From Pluralibacter sp. UBA7423 (GTDB lineage: Bacteria; Pseudomonadota; Gammaproteobacteria; Enterobacterales; Enterobacteriaceae): a stretch of DNA of 64,000 nt. The notes under the pieces are model-generated. The model was not told the DNA's origin, made no database searches, and saw only the letters and a list, made by a program, of their open reading frames with translations. The stretch is taken from the NCBI GenBank assembly GCA_002470465.1, contig DKMD01000010.1, forward strand, positions 53,472 through 117,471. The letters are read 5' to 3'. The translations under genes were made by a program, and so were the position numbers. Below are positions 11,541 through 22,829 of the stretch, one piece after another. Within the stretch, counting starts at the first letter, position 1; the number at the start of each line of letters is the position of its first letter.

Positions 11541-12758
11541 ATGTCTCCCATCGAAAAATCCAGCAAATTAGATAATGTCTGTTACGACATCCGCGGCCCG
11601 GTACTTAAAGAAGCCAAACGTCTTGAAGAAGAAGGCAACAAGGTCCTTAAGCTGAACATTGGCAACCCGGCCCCTTTTGGCTTTGATGCCCCTGACGAAA
11701 TCCTGGTCGATGTGATCCGCAACCTGCCAACCGCGCAGGGCTATTGCGATTCCAAAGGTCTTTATTCTGCACGTAAAGCCATTATGCAGCATTATCAGGC
11801 ACGCGATATGCGCGACGTGACGGTGGAAGACATTTACATCGGCAACGGCGTGTCTGAACTGATCGTGCAGGCCATGCAGGCGCTACTCAACAGCGGCGAT
11901 GAGATGCTGGTCCCCGCTCCGGATTACCCGCTATGGACGGCAGCGGTGTCGCTTTCCAGCGGCAAAGCGGTGCACTACCTGTGTGACGAATCCGCAGGCT
12001 GGTTCCCGGATCTGGACGACATTCGCAGTAAAATCACCCCACGCACCCGTGGGATCGTGATCATTAACCCGAACAACCCGACAGGTGCGGTGTACTCCAA
12101 AGAGCTGCTGCTGGAGATCGTGGAGATCGCCCGCCAGCATAACCTGATCATTTTTGCTGACGAGATCTACGACAAAATCCTCTATGACGAAGCACAGCAT
12201 CACTCTATTGCCGCGCTCGCACCGGACCTGCTCACCGTCACCTTTAACGGCCTGTCCAAAACCTATCGCGTCGCAGGTTTCCGCCAGGGCTGGATGGTCC
12301 TTAACGGGCCGAAAAAACACGCTAAAGGTTATATCGAAGGGCTGGAAATGCTCGCCTCGATGCGTCTGTGCGCCAACGTTCCCGCACAGCATGCCATTCA
12401 GACCGCGCTGGGCGGCTATCAAAGCATCAGCGAATTTATCGTACCGGGCGGGCGTCTGTACGAGCAGCGCAACCGCGCCTGGGAGCTTATCAATGAGATC
12501 CCAGGCGTCAGCTGCGTGAAGCCTAACGGTGCGCTCTATATGTTCCCGAAAATTGACGCCAAACGCTTTAATATTCACGACGACCAGAAAATGGTGCTCG
12601 ACTTCCTGCTGCAGGAAAAAGTGCTGCTGGTTCAGGGCTCGGCCTTCAACTGGCCCTGGCCGGACCACGTGCGAATTGTGACCCTTCCCCGCATGGACGA
12701 TCTGGAAATGTCTATCAACCGCTTCGGTCGGTTCCTCTCCGGATACCGCCAACTATAA
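11541..12758 (+). CDS. alaA: Glutamate-pyruvate aminotransferase AlaA
   Basis: PLP-dependent fold-type I aminotransferase that makes L-alanine from pyruvate and glutamate, the main alanine-forming transaminase in E. coli. The start chosen is the ATG at 11541 ([16 protein letters not shown]), which matches the 405-residue E. coli protein; the frame extends ten codons further without a better ribosome site. The PLP lysine is K240 in the motif GLSKTYR, and [10 protein letters not shown] is the conserved aminotransferase segment. yfbR follows after 80 bases, and the two may be cotranscribed. Confidence 0.97.
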   Translation: MSPIEKSSKLDNVCYDIRGPVLKEAKRLEEEGNKVLKLNIGNPAPFGFDAPDEILVDVIRNLPTAQGYCDSKGLYSARKAIMQHYQARDMRDVTVEDIYIGNGVSELIVQAMQALLNSGDEMLVPAPDYPLWTAAVSLSSGKAVHYLCDESAGWFPDLDDIRSKITPRTRGIVIINPNNPTGAVYSKELLLEIVEIARQHNLIIFADEIYDKILYDEAQHHSIAALAPDLLTVTFNGLSKTYRVAGFRQGWMVLNGPKKHAKGYIEGLEMLASMRLCANVPAQHAIQTALGGYQSISEFIVPGGRLYEQRNRAWELINEIPGVSCVKPNGALYMFPKIDAKRFNIHDDQKMVLDFLLQEKVLLVQGSAFNWPWPDHVRIVTLPRMDDLEMSINRFGRFLSGYRQL

Positions 12759-12838
12759 ACACCCTGGCCGCCGGGTTTGCATCCGGCGGTCAACTCTGCG
12801 CACAATGGCTCATCTGTAGTCATGCATCAAGGATCCCC

Positions 12839-13438
12839 ATGAGCCAGAGTCACTTCTTTGCCCATCTCTCCCGTCTGAAACTGATCAATCGCTGGCCGCT
12901 GATGCGCAACGTGCGCACCGAAAATGTTTCCGAGCACAGCCTGCAGGTCGCGATGGTGGCCCATGCGCTGGCGGCCATTAAAAACCGTAAGTTCAGCGGT
13001 AACGTTAATGCGGAGCGGATTGCGCTGCTGGCGCTGTATCACGACGCCTCCGAAGTGCTGACAGGCGACCTGCCCACGCCGGTGAAGTACTTCAATTCGC
13101 AGATTGCCCAGGAATACAAAGCAATCGAGAAAATCGCACAACAAAAGCTGGTGGATATGGTCCCGGATGAACTGCGTGACATTTTTGAACCGCTGATTGA
13201 CGAGCGCCACGCAAGTGAAGAAGAAAAAGCCATCGTGAAGCAGGCCGATGCCCTTTGCGCCTACCTTAAGTGTCTGGAAGAGCTCTCCGCGGGCAACAAC
13301 GAATTTCTTCTGGCAAAAACAAGACTGGAAAAAACGCTGGAAGCACGCCGCAGCGAAGAGATGGACTACTTCATGCAAATGTTTGTACCGAGCTTCCAGC
13401 TTTCTCTGGATGAGATAAGCCAGGATTCCCCGTTGTGA
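12839..13438 (+). CDS. yfbR: 5'-deoxynucleotidase YfbR
   Basis: HD-domain phosphohydrolase that removes the 5' phosphate from deoxynucleoside monophosphates, part of dNMP pool balance. The metal-binding residues are visible as H33 (SEHSLQ) and H68-D69 (LYHDASE), with a further aspartate near residue 137 (KQADALC). Length 199 residues, as in E. coli. An AAGGAT ribosome site precedes the ATG. A bidirectional terminator follows, separating it from the convergent yfbS. Confidence 0.96.
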   Translation: MSQSHFFAHLSRLKLINRWPLMRNVRTENVSEHSLQVAMVAHALAAIKNRKFSGNVNAERIALLALYHDASEVLTGDLPTPVKYFNSQIAQEYKAIEKIAQQKLVDMVPDELRDIFEPLIDERHASEEEKAIVKQADALCAYLKCLEELSAGNNEFLLAKTRLEKTLEARRSEEMDYFMQMFVPSFQLSLDEISQDSPL

Positions 13439-13452
13439 TATCGTGCAGCCTG

Positions 13453-13493
13453 ATGCCCTCTCCCCCGCCCCTCTCCCACGTGGAGAGGGGAGC
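13453..13493. repeat. C-rich inverted repeat after yfbR
   Basis: CCCCTCTCC and GGAGAGGGG arms around ACGT, preceded by a second CCCTCTCCC copy. It resembles short dispersed intergenic palindromes of enterobacteria. Family assignment is not possible from one copy. Confidence 0.45.
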
Positions 13494-13501
13494 AAACACT
13501 A

Positions 13502-13527
13502 AAAACCTTCCCTTACAGGAAGGTTTT
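13502..13527. terminator. Bidirectional terminator between yfbR and yfbS
   Basis: Perfect nine-base arms AAAACCTTC / GAAGGTTTT with an eight-base loop sit between two convergent genes, with an A-run on one side and a T-run on the other. Confidence 0.85.
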
Positions 13528-13554
13528 GCAATTCACCTTGCCACCGGGGGGCAG

Positions 13555-15381
13555 TTAAAACGGAAACAACACCGGGATAAGAACCACGCACACCACCATC
13601 ACCAGCAGCGTAAACGGTACGCCAATTTTCACGAAATCACTGAAGCTGTATTTCCCTGGCCCCAGCACCAGCGTATTGACCGGCGAGGAAACGGGCGTCA
13701 TAAATGCCGCTGAAGCCGCCATCGCAACCATCATAGCGAACGGGTAAGGCGATACGTCCATTGACCTTGCCGCTGCCAGCGCAATCGGAGCCATCAGCAC
13801 CGCTGTCGCAGTATTCGAAATAAACAGCCCGATCGTAGCGCACATCACAAACAGACAGATCAGCATGAGATACGGTCCTTGCCCCCCGCCGATTTCCATC
13901 AGCCCTTGCACAATCAAATCGACGCCGCCGGTCTTTTGCAGTGCCAGAGCAAACGGCATCATACCAACGATAAGGATAATGCTCGGCCAGTGGATCGCTT
14001 TGTAGGCGCTCTCGGCATTGATACAGCGAAACTTGCCCATCAGCAGGCAGGCAATGATTGCCGCGATCGGATTGGGTATTTCATCGGTAAGCATCAGGGC
14101 CACCATCAATACCAGACAGAACACCGCATGCGGCGCCTGGCTGTGCGCGGGAGAGGCATCATTCACCTCAATCGGCATGTTGTGAACCACAAAGTCCCGC
14201 CCGCTCTGCGACAGATGGGCAATCAGCTTCCAGTTCCCCACCACCAGCAGAATGTCGCCGGGCTCAATGGCGTCATCCACCACGGAACCCTCAACGGCTT
14301 TGCCCCCACGCTTGAGGCCCGCAACGTTCAGCCCGAAGCGGCTACGGAACTCCATTTCCCGCACCGTTTTGCCTACCAGTTCAGAATCCGGGATCAACGA
14401 AACTTCGGCCATGCCCACGTCCAGTGCCTGATCGGAGAAATACTCGCCGCGCAATACCATTGGCTCCAACAGCTGCTCGCTGCAAAACTGGCGCAAATCC
14501 ACATCCGCGGCGGACATATCAATCAGCAGCACATCGCGGGCGTGGAATTCCGATACGCCGCTGACGTTCACGATCACCCGACGAAAGCGCCGCCAGCGCT
14601 CTACGCCGATTACGTTAGCCCCATAGCGTTCGCGCAGCTTCAAATCGTCCAGCCGTTGACCCACCAGCGGCGAGCCAGGGCGAATCGCCAGACGACGCGC
14701 GCGGCCATTCAGGCGGTACTCTTTGATCAAATCACGAAACGTGCGTCGTTTATCGTATTTAGGTTCGCCCTCATCGCCCGGCAGCATAAAACGCATCAGC
14801 AGCATGTAGACAATACCGAGCGCCAGCACGACCACGCCAATCGGCGTCACGCTGAAGAAGCTGAACCCCTCAAGCCCTTCGCGAATCAGTTCACTGTTGA
14901 TAACCAGATTAGGCGGCGTGGCGACCAGCGTCATCATGCCGCTGATAAGCCCGGCGAAGCTCAGCGGCATCATCAGCCGCGACGGCGAGGTGTTCATTCG
15001 CATGCACACGCTCAGCACCACGGGAATAAAAATCGCCACCACGCCAGTGGAACTCATAAATGCCCCAAGGCCTGCAACGGTCAACATCAGGAAAATCAGC
15101 ATCTTGATTTCGCTGTTGCCCGCCACTTTCACCAGCCACGCCCCCATACTGGTGGCAACGCCGGTACGCACCAGGCCGTCGCCGATGATAAACAGCGCGG
15201 CGATAAGAATGACGTTCGGATCGCTGAAGCCAGAAAATGCTTCGCTTAAGGTGAGCGTGCCGCTCAGGACAAACGCCACAATGACCAGCAGCGCAACGGC
15301 ATCCATGCGCACTTTGCCGGTCGCAAATAAGAGCACAGCCACGCCCAGCAGCGCTAATACCCACATCAGTTCACTGTTCAC
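13555..15381 (-). CDS. yfbS: SLC13-family transporter YfbS with two TrkA-C domains
   Basis: Polytopic inner-membrane protein of the divalent anion:Na+ symporter (SLC13) superfamily; the transported substrate is not established. The 608 residues show an N-terminal membrane block (about 1-200), a hydrophilic centre (about 205-395) containing two regulatory RCK/TrkA-C domains (LIDM... and [12 protein letters not shown] segments), and a C-terminal membrane block. This layout matches E. coli YfbS. It is monocistronic, convergent with yfbR, and preceded by the hxpA terminator. Confidence 0.93.
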   Translation of the reverse strand: MNSELMWVLALLGVAVLLFATGKVRMDAVALLVIVAFVLSGTLTLSEAFSGFSDPNVILIAALFIIGDGLVRTGVATSMGAWLVKVAGNSEIKMLIFLMLTVAGLGAFMSSTGVVAIFIPVVLSVCMRMNTSPSRLMMPLSFAGLISGMMTLVATPPNLVINSELIREGLEGFSFFSVTPIGVVVLALGIVYMLLMRFMLPGDEGEPKYDKRRTFRDLIKEYRLNGRARRLAIRPGSPLVGQRLDDLKLRERYGANVIGVERWRRFRRVIVNVSGVSEFHARDVLLIDMSAADVDLRQFCSEQLLEPMVLRGEYFSDQALDVGMAEVSLIPDSELVGKTVREMEFRSRFGLNVAGLKRGGKAVEGSVVDDAIEPGDILLVVGNWKLIAHLSQSGRDFVVHNMPIEVNDASPAHSQAPHAVFCLVLMVALMLTDEIPNPIAAIIACLLMGKFRCINAESAYKAIHWPSIILIVGMMPFALALQKTGGVDLIVQGLMEIGGGQGPYLMLICLFVMCATIGLFISNTATAVLMAPIALAAARSMDVSPYPFAMMVAMAASAAFMTPVSSPVNTLVLGPGKYSFSDFVKIGVPFTLLVMVVCVVLIPVLFPF

Positions 15382-15423
15382 AACATATCCTTGTCAGAAA
15401 AGAAAGTGCCCAAAGTGTGGCAT

Positions 15424-15448
15424 AAAAAAGCCCCGACGATGCGGGGCT
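15424..15448 (-). terminator. Terminator of yfbU-hxpA
   Basis: Seven-base arms AGCCCCG / CGGGGCT, followed on the minus strand by six T residues, 12 bases after the hxpA stop. Confidence 0.85.
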
Positions 15449-15459
15449 ATATCATGCCG

Positions 15460-16130
15460 TTAGTTCTTCAGTCGAACATCGACGTTGCCATCCGGCTGGC
15501 GGATCACGCTCAGCGCCTCCAGCGTTGTCAGCACAAAATCTGCCTCCTCCAGCCGGGGCGCATCATGCGGCACATTCACCGCAATCACACGGCAGCCGGC
15601 AGCAAGACCAGACAACATTCCCGCCGCGGCATCTTCCACTACGGCACAGTCTGCAGGTGCAAGCCCCAACAGTTCCGCCCCAAGCAGATATGCATCCGGC
15701 TCGGGCTTACCGCGTTTCACCTGCTCCGCCGTGACAAAAATCTTCGCCGCGGGCAGCCCTGCCGCACGATGGCGGGCGTGTGCGACGGGAATGGAACCGG
15801 AAGTGACAATCGCCCATGGAATGCCGCTTTCATCAAGATGGGTGAGCAACGCCAGCGCGCCCGGCAGCGCGGTGATGCCATCGATATCTTCCGCTTCAAT
15901 TTGCTCAAGCCAGGAGAATTCAGCCTGAATTTGCGCTTCGGTTTTGCCCGGAAGGAAATGACGCAGCGAAGCGATCGCCTGCTTACCGTGAATAAAATTC
16001 AGGACGTCTTCATGACTGAGGCCGTGTCTGTCGGCCCAGTGGCACCAGGAGCGCTCCACCACCGGCAGGGAGTCCACCAGCGTGCCGTCGAGATCGAATA
16101 AAAAGCCTTTGCACTGCACGGCGGCCTCCA

Positions 16131-16131
<1 letters not shown>
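15460..16131 (-). CDS. hxpA: HAD-family hexitol phosphatase HxpA (YfbT)
   Basis: Haloacid-dehalogenase-type sugar phosphatase; the E. coli protein dephosphorylates hexitol and other sugar phosphates. The nucleophile motif DLDGTLVDS begins at D13, motif II threonine is in VTSG, and the motif III/IV acids are in GKPEPDAY and VVEDAAAG. At 223 residues it is a few longer at the N terminus than K-12. Its ATG overlaps the yfbU stop (ATGA), so the two are translationally coupled. Confidence 0.93.
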
Positions 16132-16690
<559 letters not shown>

Positions 16691-16711
16691 ATATGCGTTT
16701 TTGATGGTTAA

Positions 16712-17167
16712 TTACAAATCATCGAGGAAAGTTTTATCCAGTTGTTTGAAGGCGCGCTTAAGCGTGTCAGCTAACGCCTGGTAATCAGGCTTGCCTTCAA
16801 CCGGGGCCAGCGCCTGACCCGACTCCTGCAATTTACCACGCACTTCATAGAACCAGTTCAGAATCCCCGGCGGAAGCGGCGTAGCTGAACGCTTACCGAG
16901 CCACCATAATCCCTGCATCGGCAGGCTGAGAGCAAACAGCGCGGTGGCGACGGCCGGCCCAAGCTGACCACCAAGGGCAATTTGCCAGCAGAGAGTAAAA
17001 ATGGCCACGGGCGGCATAAAGCGGATGGCGTGGCGGGTGGCGCGTATGACGCGGTTTTCTACAAACACTGGAGCAAGGCGTTTTTCCATTGGCCACGTCT
17101 TTGCGTAGTGCTGCCCACGGCGGAATGAACTAAAAAAGCTGACCGGGCGGTTCTCGGGTGTCGACAT
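16712..17167 (-). CDS. yfbV: UPF0208 membrane protein YfbV
   Basis: Small inner-membrane protein of the UPF0208 family. E. coli YfbV affects Ter macrodomain insulation in chromosome segregation, though the mechanism is not known. The 151 residues contain two hydrophobic segments (about residues 45-65 and 70-90) in an otherwise soluble sequence. It diverges from ackA across 339 bases, the same arrangement as K-12. Confidence 0.93.
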   Translation of the reverse strand: MSTPENRPVSFFSSFRRGQHYAKTWPMEKRLAPVFVENRVIRATRHAIRFMPPVAIFTLCWQIALGGQLGPAVATALFALSLPMQGLWWLGKRSATPLPPGILNWFYEVRGKLQESGQALAPVEGKPDYQALADTLKRAFKQLDKTFLDDL

Positions 17168-17506
17168 GGCGTTACCTCAACTTCACAGATAAAAAATCAA
17201 AATTTCGTGCAAAACAACAACTATGCATGACAACGTTCAAATCATTTTGGCAATAAAGGCGACAATCAGGTATCCTGTGCGGCCTGAGATGGGCGTAGAC
17301 CCAGTCTCGCGGTTCGTCAAATTATTGCACATTCTGTCATTGGTGGAAAATTGTGCAAAACTGAATGCTGAATCACCCAATTTTCTTTCATCATGCCCGC
17401 TAAAAGTATCAGGCATGATGTTAATCATAAATGTCAGCGTCATCCTGCGCTACGCTCTTTGGCTCACTGACGTTTTTTTAGCCACATAAGATTAATAGGT
17501 ACTTCC
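17168..17506. promoter_or_regulatory. yfbV-ackA divergent promoter region
   Basis: A 339-base non-coding stretch between divergent genes. It must contain the ackA-pta promoter(s). Repeats of the type ATTGCACA / TTGTGCAA occur at about 17323-17360 but do not form an identifiable known operator. AATAGGT before the ackA ATG is a weak ribosome site. No gene is supported. Confidence 0.5.
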
Positions 17507-18709
17507 ATGTCGAGTAAGTTAGTACTGGTTCTGAACTGCGGTAGCTCCTCCCTGAAATTCGCAATCATTGATGCGATTAACGGTGAAGAATACCTTTCTG
17601 GTTTGGCCGAATGTTTCCATCTCCCAGAAGCGCGTATCAAGTGGAAAATGGATGGCGGCAAACAAGAAGCGGCTTTAGGTGCAGGCGCCGCTCACAGTGA
17701 AGCGCTTAACTTTATCGTTAACACTATTCTGGCACAAAAACCAGAACTGTCTGCTCAGTTGGCTGCTATCGGTCACCGTGTTGTCCACGGCGGCGAGAAG
17801 TACACTGGCTCTGTGGTTATCGATGATTCCGTTATTCAGGGCATCAAAGACGCAGCCTCTTTTGCACCGCTGCACAACCCGGCACACCTGATCGGCATCG
17901 CGGAAGCGCTGAAATCCTTCCCGAATCTGAAAGACAAAAACGTGGCCGTCTTCGACACCGCGTTCCATCAGACCATGCCGGAAGAATCTTACCTGTATGC
18001 CCTGCCGTACAGCCTGTACAAAGAGCACGGCGTTCGTCGCTATGGCGCACACGGCACCAGCCACTTCTTCGTGACTCAGGAAGCCGCTAAGGTCCTGAAC
18101 AAGCCAGTTAACGAACTGAACATCATCACCTGCCACCTCGGCAATGGTGGTTCCGTTTCTGCTATCCGCAACGGCGAATGTGTTGATACCTCCATGGGTC
18201 TGACCCCACTGGAAGGCCTGGTGATGGGTACCCGTTCCGGTGACATCGACCCGGCTATCATCTTCCACCTGCACGACACCCTGGGCATGAGCGTTGACGC
18301 TATCAACAAAATGCTGACCAAAGAGTCCGGCCTGCTGGGTCTGACCGAAGTCACCAGCGACTGCCGTTATGTTGAAGACAACTATGAAACCAAAGCTGAC
18401 GCTAAACGTGCAATGGACGTTTACTGCCACCGTCTGGCGAAATACATCGGTTCCTACACCGCGCTGATGGACGGTCGTCTGGACGCCGTCGTATTCACCG
18501 GTGGTATCGGTGAAAACGCCGCGATGGTCCGAGAACTCTCCCTGGGCAAACTGGGCGTTCTGGGCTTCGAAGTTGATCACGAGCGTAACCTGGCTGCCCG
18601 TTTCGGCAAGTCTGGCTTCATCAACAAAGAAGGCACCCGCCCTGCCGTGGTCATCCCGACCAACGAAGAGTTGGTTATCGCACAAGACGCAGCTCGTCTG
18701 ACTGCCTGA
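17507..18709 (+). CDS. ackA: Acetate kinase
   Basis: Catalyses acetyl phosphate + ADP to acetate + ATP, the ATP-yielding step of overflow and fermentative acetate formation, and the reverse step in acetate uptake. The 400 residues carry the ASKHA phosphate motif NCGSSSLKF near the N terminus, the second signature in [10 protein letters not shown], and the adenosine segment [10 protein letters not shown] near residue 330. Codon use is strongly biased towards common codons, as expected of a highly expressed gene. A hairpin separates it from pta. Confidence 0.98.
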   Translation: MSSKLVLVLNCGSSSLKFAIIDAINGEEYLSGLAECFHLPEARIKWKMDGGKQEAALGAGAAHSEALNFIVNTILAQKPELSAQLAAIGHRVVHGGEKYTGSVVIDDSVIQGIKDAASFAPLHNPAHLIGIAEALKSFPNLKDKNVAVFDTAFHQTMPEESYLYALPYSLYKEHGVRRYGAHGTSHFFVTQEAAKVLNKPVNELNIITCHLGNGGSVSAIRNGECVDTSMGLTPLEGLVMGTRSGDIDPAIIFHLHDTLGMSVDAINKMLTKESGLLGLTEVTSDCRYVEDNYETKADAKRAMDVYCHRLAKYIGSYTALMDGRLDAVVFTGGIGENAAMVRELSLGKLGVLGFEVDHERNLAARFGKSGFINKEGTRPAVVIPTNEELVIAQDAARLTA

Positions 18710-18714
18710 TTCCA

Positions 18715-18744
18715 CACCGCCAGCCTAGCTGGCGGTGCTGTTTT
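18715..18744 (+). terminator. Hairpin with short T-run between ackA and pta
   Basis: Perfect nine-base arms CACCGCCAG / CTGGCGGTG, five-base loop, then CTGTTTT. It is six bases after the ackA stop and probably gives partial termination or 3' end protection, leaving pta at lower mRNA level. That consequence is inference. Confidence 0.65.
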
Positions 18745-18784
18745 GTATCCCGCCCTGAGCGGCGGTAACGAAAGAGGATAAACC

Positions 18785-20926
18785 GTGTCCCGTACAATTA
18801 TGCTGATCCCTACCGGAACCAGCGTTGGCCTGACCAGCGTCAGCCTTGGCGTTATCCGTGCTATGGAACGCAAAGGCGTTCGTCTGAGCGTCTTTAAGCC
18901 AATCGCTCAGCCGCGTGCCGGTGGCGATGCGCCAGACCAGACCACCACTATCGTGCGTGCCAACTCCAATCTGCCAGCGGCTGAACCGCTGAAGATGAGC
19001 CACGTTGAATCTCTGCTCTCCAGCAACCAGAAAGACGTGCTGATGGAAGAGATCATCGCCAACTATCACGCTAACGCGAAGGACGCAGAAGTGGTGCTGG
19101 TTGAAGGCCTGGTTCCGACCCGCAAACACCAGTTCGCCCAGTCCCTGAACTACGAAATTGCCAAGACGCTGAACGCAGAAATCGTGTTCGTGATGTCTCA
19201 GGGCACCGACACTCAGGAAGAGCTGAAAGAGCGTATTGAGCTGACCCGCAGCAGCTTCGGTGGCGTGAAAAACACCAACATCACCGGCGTTATCGTTAAC
19301 AAACTGAACGCCCCGGTGGATGAGCAAGGCCGTACCCGCCCTGACCTGTCTGAAATTTTCGATGACTCTTCCAAAGCAAAAGTCGTGAAAATCAATGCGG
19401 CAGATCTGGCCGCCGCCAGCCCGCTGCCAATTCTGGGTGCAGTACCGTGGAGCTTCGATCTGATTGCCACCCGTGCAATCGATATGGCTCGCCACCTGAA
19501 TGCCACCATCGTTAATGAAGGCGACATCAACACCCGTCGCGTGAAGTCTGTGACCTTCTGTGCGCGCAGCATTCCGCACATGCTGGAACACTTCCGTGCA
19601 GGTTCCCTGCTGGTAACCTCCGCAGATCGTCCGGACGTGCTGGTTGCAGCCTGCCTGGCCGCGATGAACGGCGTTGAAATCGGCGCCATCCTGCTGACCG
19701 GCGCTTACGAAATGGACGCGCGCGTCAGCAAGCTGTGCGAACGTGCATTTGCAACTGGCCTGCCGGTCTTCATGGTGAACACCAACACCTGGCAGACCTC
19801 TCTGAGCCTGCAGAGCTTCAACCTTGAAGTTCCGGCAGATGACCATGCTCGTATCGAGAAAGTTCAGGAATACGTGGCAAGCCACATCGACGCAAACTGG
19901 GTTGAATCCCTGACCGCGACCTCCGAGCGCAGCCGTCGTCTCTCTCCGCCAGCGTTCCGCTACCAGCTGACCGAGCTGGCGCGTAAAGCAGGCAAACGCG
20001 TTGTTCTGCCGGAAGGTGACGAACCACGTACTGTGAAAGCTGCGGCAATCTGTGCAGAGCGCGGCATCGCGACCTGTGTGCTGCTCGGCAACCCTGATGC
20101 AATCAACCGCGTTGCGGCTGACCAGGGCGTTGAACTGGGTGCAGGCATTGAAATCGTCGATCCGGAAGTGGTTCGTGAAAGCTACGTGGCACGCCTGGTC
20201 GAGCTGCGTAAGAGCAAAGGCATGACCGAAGCCGTTGCCCGCGAACAGCTGGAAGACAACGTGGTTCTCGGTACCCTGATGCTGGAACAGAACGAAGTCG
20301 ACGGCCTGGTTTCCGGTGCTGTTCACACCACCGCCAACACCATCCGTCCACCGCTGCAGCTGATTAAAACGGCGCCGGGCAGCTCTCTGGTTTCTTCCGT
20401 GTTCTTCATGCTGCTGCCTGAACAGGTTTACGTTTACGGCGACTGCGCGATCAACCCGGATCCAACCGCTGAACAGCTGGCTGAAATCGCTATCCAGTCT
20501 GCGGACTCGGCAACTGCCTTCGGTATCGAGCCACGCGTGGCGATGCTCTCCTACTCCACCGGTACCTCTGGTGCAGGTAGCGACGTAGAAAAAGTGCGTG
20601 AAGCGACTCGTCTGGCGCAGGAAAAGCGTCCTGACCTGATGATCGATGGCCCGCTGCAGTACGATGCCGCAGTAATGGCGGACGTTGCGAAATCCAAAGC
20701 GCCGAACTCCCCTGTTGCAGGTCGTGCAACCGTGTTCATCTTCCCGGATCTGAACACCGGTAACACCACCTACAAAGCGGTACAGCGTTCTGCCGACCTG
20801 ATCTCCATCGGGCCGATGCTGCAGGGTATGCGTAAGCCCGTCAACGACCTCTCTCGTGGCGCACTGGTTGACGATATCGTCTACACTATCGCACTGACTG
20901 CGATTCAGTCCTCTCAGCAGGACTGA
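18785..20926 (+). CDS. pta: Phosphate acetyltransferase
   Basis: Converts acetyl-CoA + phosphate to acetyl phosphate + CoA, and works with AckA. At 713 residues it is the long enterobacterial form: an N-terminal P-loop/BioD-like regulatory domain (about 1-220), a central DRTGG domain and the catalytic PTA domain from about residue 390. It starts with GTG (18785) after an AAAGAGGA ribosome site; the K-12 gene also starts GTG. A long open frame on the opposite strand is a codon-bias shadow. Confidence 0.98.
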   Translation: MSRTIMLIPTGTSVGLTSVSLGVIRAMERKGVRLSVFKPIAQPRAGGDAPDQTTTIVRANSNLPAAEPLKMSHVESLLSSNQKDVLMEEIIANYHANAKDAEVVLVEGLVPTRKHQFAQSLNYEIAKTLNAEIVFVMSQGTDTQEELKERIELTRSSFGGVKNTNITGVIVNKLNAPVDEQGRTRPDLSEIFDDSSKAKVVKINAADLAAASPLPILGAVPWSFDLIATRAIDMARHLNATIVNEGDINTRRVKSVTFCARSIPHMLEHFRAGSLLVTSADRPDVLVAACLAAMNGVEIGAILLTGAYEMDARVSKLCERAFATGLPVFMVNTNTWQTSLSLQSFNLEVPADDHARIEKVQEYVASHIDANWVESLTATSERSRRLSPPAFRYQLTELARKAGKRVVLPEGDEPRTVKAAAICAERGIATCVLLGNPDAINRVAADQGVELGAGIEIVDPEVVRESYVARLVELRKSKGMTEAVAREQLEDNVVLGTLMLEQNEVDGLVSGAVHTTANTIRPPLQLIKTAPGSSLVSSVFFMLLPEQVYVYGDCAINPDPTAEQLAEIAIQSADSATAFGIEPRVAMLSYSTGTSGAGSDVEKVREATRLAQEKRPDLMIDGPLQYDAAVMADVAKSKAPNSPVAGRATVFIFPDLNTGNTTYKAVQRSADLISIGPMLQGMRKPVNDLSRGALVDDIVYTIALTAIQSSQQD

Positions 20927-20931
20927 TGACT

Positions 20932-21000
20932 TGCCGGATGGCACTTCGTTTATCCGGCCTACAGGACCCCAGGCCCGGTGAGCGTTAGCACCACCGGGCA
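20932..21000. repeat. REP-type repeat pair after pta
   Basis: GCCGGATGGC and TTATCCGGCCTACA form a REP-like palindrome, followed by a second imperfect one (GCCCGGTG / CACCGGGC). This is a typical enterobacterial BIME in a 3' intergenic region. Confidence 0.75.
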
Positions 21001-21002
21001 AC

Positions 21003-21035
21003 AAAAAGGCGACTCTCAGAGGGTCGCCTTTTTTA
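21003..21035. terminator. Bidirectional terminator between pta and the transketolase locus
   Basis: Arms AAAAGGCGAC / GTCGCCTTTTT with a nine-base loop and A/T runs on both sides, between convergent genes. Confidence 0.88.
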
Positions 21036-21049
21036 TTACCAGAAGCAGA

Positions 21050-22003
21050 TCACAGCAGCTCTTTTGCCGCCTTCACTATCTCATCTGCCGTCAGACCATA
21101 CTCCTGCTGCAGGAAATCCTGGGTGCCCACCTGACCGTAGCGCTCCTTCACGCCGACGCGACGCATCGGTACCGGGCAGGTTTCGACCAGTACTTCCGCT
21201 ACCGCGGAGCCCAGCCCGTTGTGAATACTGTGGTTTTCACAGGTCACGATGCGCCCGGTTTTCTCGGCATAGTTTTTCACCAGCATTTTATCGATTGGCT
21301 TGAGGGTGAACATGTCGATCACCACCGCGCTGACGCCTTCCCGCTCCAGGCGACGCGCAGCTTCCAGCGCCTCTGCAACCATAATGCCATTGGCGATGAG
21401 CGTGATATCCGTTCCTTCACGCAGCACGTTGCCTTTACCGATAGTGAAGGTCGAACCTTCCTGATAAACCGACGGCGCCTGCTTGCGGATGGTTCGAACC
21501 CAATAAAAGCCCTCGAGGTCGATCAGTTGATTGAGGATATCCTTAAACATGGTGGCATCAGTCACTTCCAGCACCACCGAATTCGCCAGCCCTCGCACGA
21601 TTCCCATATCTTCAAACGACATGTGCGTCCCGCCGTTGTGGCAGGCCGTCACGCCAGCATCTGAAGCAATCACCTTCACGTTATTGCGCTGGTAATCGAG
21701 CGACATAAACAACTGGTCGAAACAGCGACGGCTGGCAAATGCAGTGAAGGTGTGCACAAACGGTTTTCGCCCGGTCAGCGATAGCCCCGCCGCGGTACCA
21801 ATCACGTTGGCCTCCATTATTCCGCAGTTAATGACCTGCTGCGGGTATTTTTTGTGCACGCCGTCCATCGCCATCGAACTCATCAGGTCGGCCTCGAGCG
21901 CGATAATCTCACTGCCCGCCTCAATCTGTTCGGTGACAAAACCTGCGTAGACTTTACGCATTTCAATCGCGTCTTTTGCGCCTTCAGGTGCAACCTTAAT
22001 CAT
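21050..22003 (-). CDS. Transketolase C-terminal subunit (split transketolase)
   Basis: C-terminal half of a two-subunit transketolase: pyrimidine-binding TPP domain (about residues 5-170) plus the transketolase C-terminal domain. Such enzymes move a two-carbon ketol unit between sugar phosphates. The start chosen is the ATG at 22003 (MIKVAPEGAKDAI), with GGAGG six bases upstream; it lies inside the last codons of the N-terminal subunit gene (8-base overlap). The length of 317 residues is usual. Conserved segments are IEANVIG and TFTAFASRRCFDQ. It ends the PTS operon, so the imported phosphosugar is probably a transketolase donor. Confidence 0.9.
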   Translation of the reverse strand: MIKVAPEGAKDAIEMRKVYAGFVTEQIEAGSEIIALEADLMSSMAMDGVHKKYPQQVINCGIMEANVIGTAAGLSLTGRKPFVHTFTAFASRRCFDQLFMSLDYQRNNVKVIASDAGVTACHNGGTHMSFEDMGIVRGLANSVVLEVTDATMFKDILNQLIDLEGFYWVRTIRKQAPSVYQEGSTFTIGKGNVLREGTDITLIANGIMVAEALEAARRLEREGVSAVVIDMFTLKPIDKMLVKNYAEKTGRIVTCENHSIHNGLGSAVAEVLVETCPVPMRRVGVKERYGQVGTQDFLQQEYGLTADEIVKAAKELL

Positions 22004-22829
22004 GCGCGGCCTCCAGTTGAGCAATCGTTTCAGTGAGCGCCTGTTTCATCTCATCCGTCAGGCGCAGGTGGTGGGAATTACCCAGATTTTCCAGATACGG
22101 CACGCCCTGCCCCTTAATGCTGTCGAGGATCACAAGCCTCGGCCGGGCATCCGCTGCCGGTACGGGTTTAACCGCCTCAAGAAGCCCAGGGATGTCATCG
22201 CCCTTCACCGTCACCACATCAAAGCCAAAAGCGGTGAATTTCTCGTGCAGATCGAAGGCACAGATAATTTCGTCAAGCTCGCCGTCAAGCTGCTGCTTGT
22301 TCCAGTCAACGAACACCGTCAGGTTGTTGAGCCTGTGATGGGCGATAAACTGAAACGCTTCCCAGCACTGCCCCTCGTTCAGCTCACCATCACCGACGAT
22401 GCAGAATACGCGGTTGCTGCGTCCGGCAAGCTTATGTGAAAGCGCCATACCGCCCGCGATGGAAATCCCCTGGCCCAGCGATCCGGTCGTCGCATCCACG
22501 CCGCGCGTTTTGAGCCTGTCCGGATGGCTTGGCAGCTTCGTACCGTTTTGGTTCAGCGTGCTCAGCTCCTCCTGCGGGAAGTAGCCTTTGATCGCCAGCG
22601 TGCTGTACAACGCCGGGCCCGCATGGCCTTTTGATAGCACGAAGTAATCGCGCCCTTTCCAGTCCGGATCGCCCGGATCGATGCGCATCACATCGCCGTA
22701 CAGCACCGCCAGCGTTTCCACCACCGACATGCTGCCGCCATAGTGACCAAAACCTAAATCCGTCAGCGATTTCAGGGTGGCAACGCGAATATCGCGCGCC
22801 AGTTGGGTAACCTCTGCAACCGTATTCAT
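21996..22829 (-). CDS. Transketolase N-terminal subunit (split transketolase)
   Basis: TPP pyrophosphate/Mg2+-binding half of the split transketolase, 277 residues. Visible motifs are HYGGSMSVVE near residue 29, SKGHAGPALY, GSLGQGIS, and the TPP motif GDGELNEGQCWEAF with the conserved asparagine. A two-part transketolase is known in apulose-4-phosphate breakdown (AptA/AptB) and in several gut-bacterial sugar loci. Its ATG overlaps the IIC stop by one base (TAATG), so stoichiometric translation with the permease is likely. The substrate cannot be read from the sequence. Confidence 0.9.
   Translation of the reverse strand: MNTVAEVTQLARDIRVATLKSLTDLGFGHYGGSMSVVETLAVLYGDVMRIDPGDPDWKGRDYFVLSKGHAGPALYSTLAIKGYFPQEELSTLNQNGTKLPSHPDRLKTRGVDATTGSLGQGISIAGGMALSHKLAGRSNRVFCIVGDGELNEGQCWEAFQFIAHHRLNNLTVFVDWNKQQLDGELDEIICAFDLHEKFTAFGFDVVTVKGDDIPGLLEAVKPVPAADARPRLVILDSIKGQGVPYLENLGNSHHLRLTDEMKQALTETIAQLEAAHD

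Noticed and set aside
13879..15249. A 456-codon plus-strand frame opposite yfbS
   Set aside because: Extremely rich in histidine and glutamine, a typical reverse-frame artefact of a membrane-protein gene.
17675..18715. A 346-codon open frame opposite ackA
   Set aside because: Same codon-bias shadow as for pta; no ribosome site and no family resemblance.
18725..21004. A 759-codon open frame on the minus strand opposite pta
   Set aside because: pta is certain on the plus strand. The antisense frame is open because strongly biased codons of a highly expressed gene leave few reverse-strand stops; its composition (very rich in histidine, glutamine and arginine) is not protein-like.
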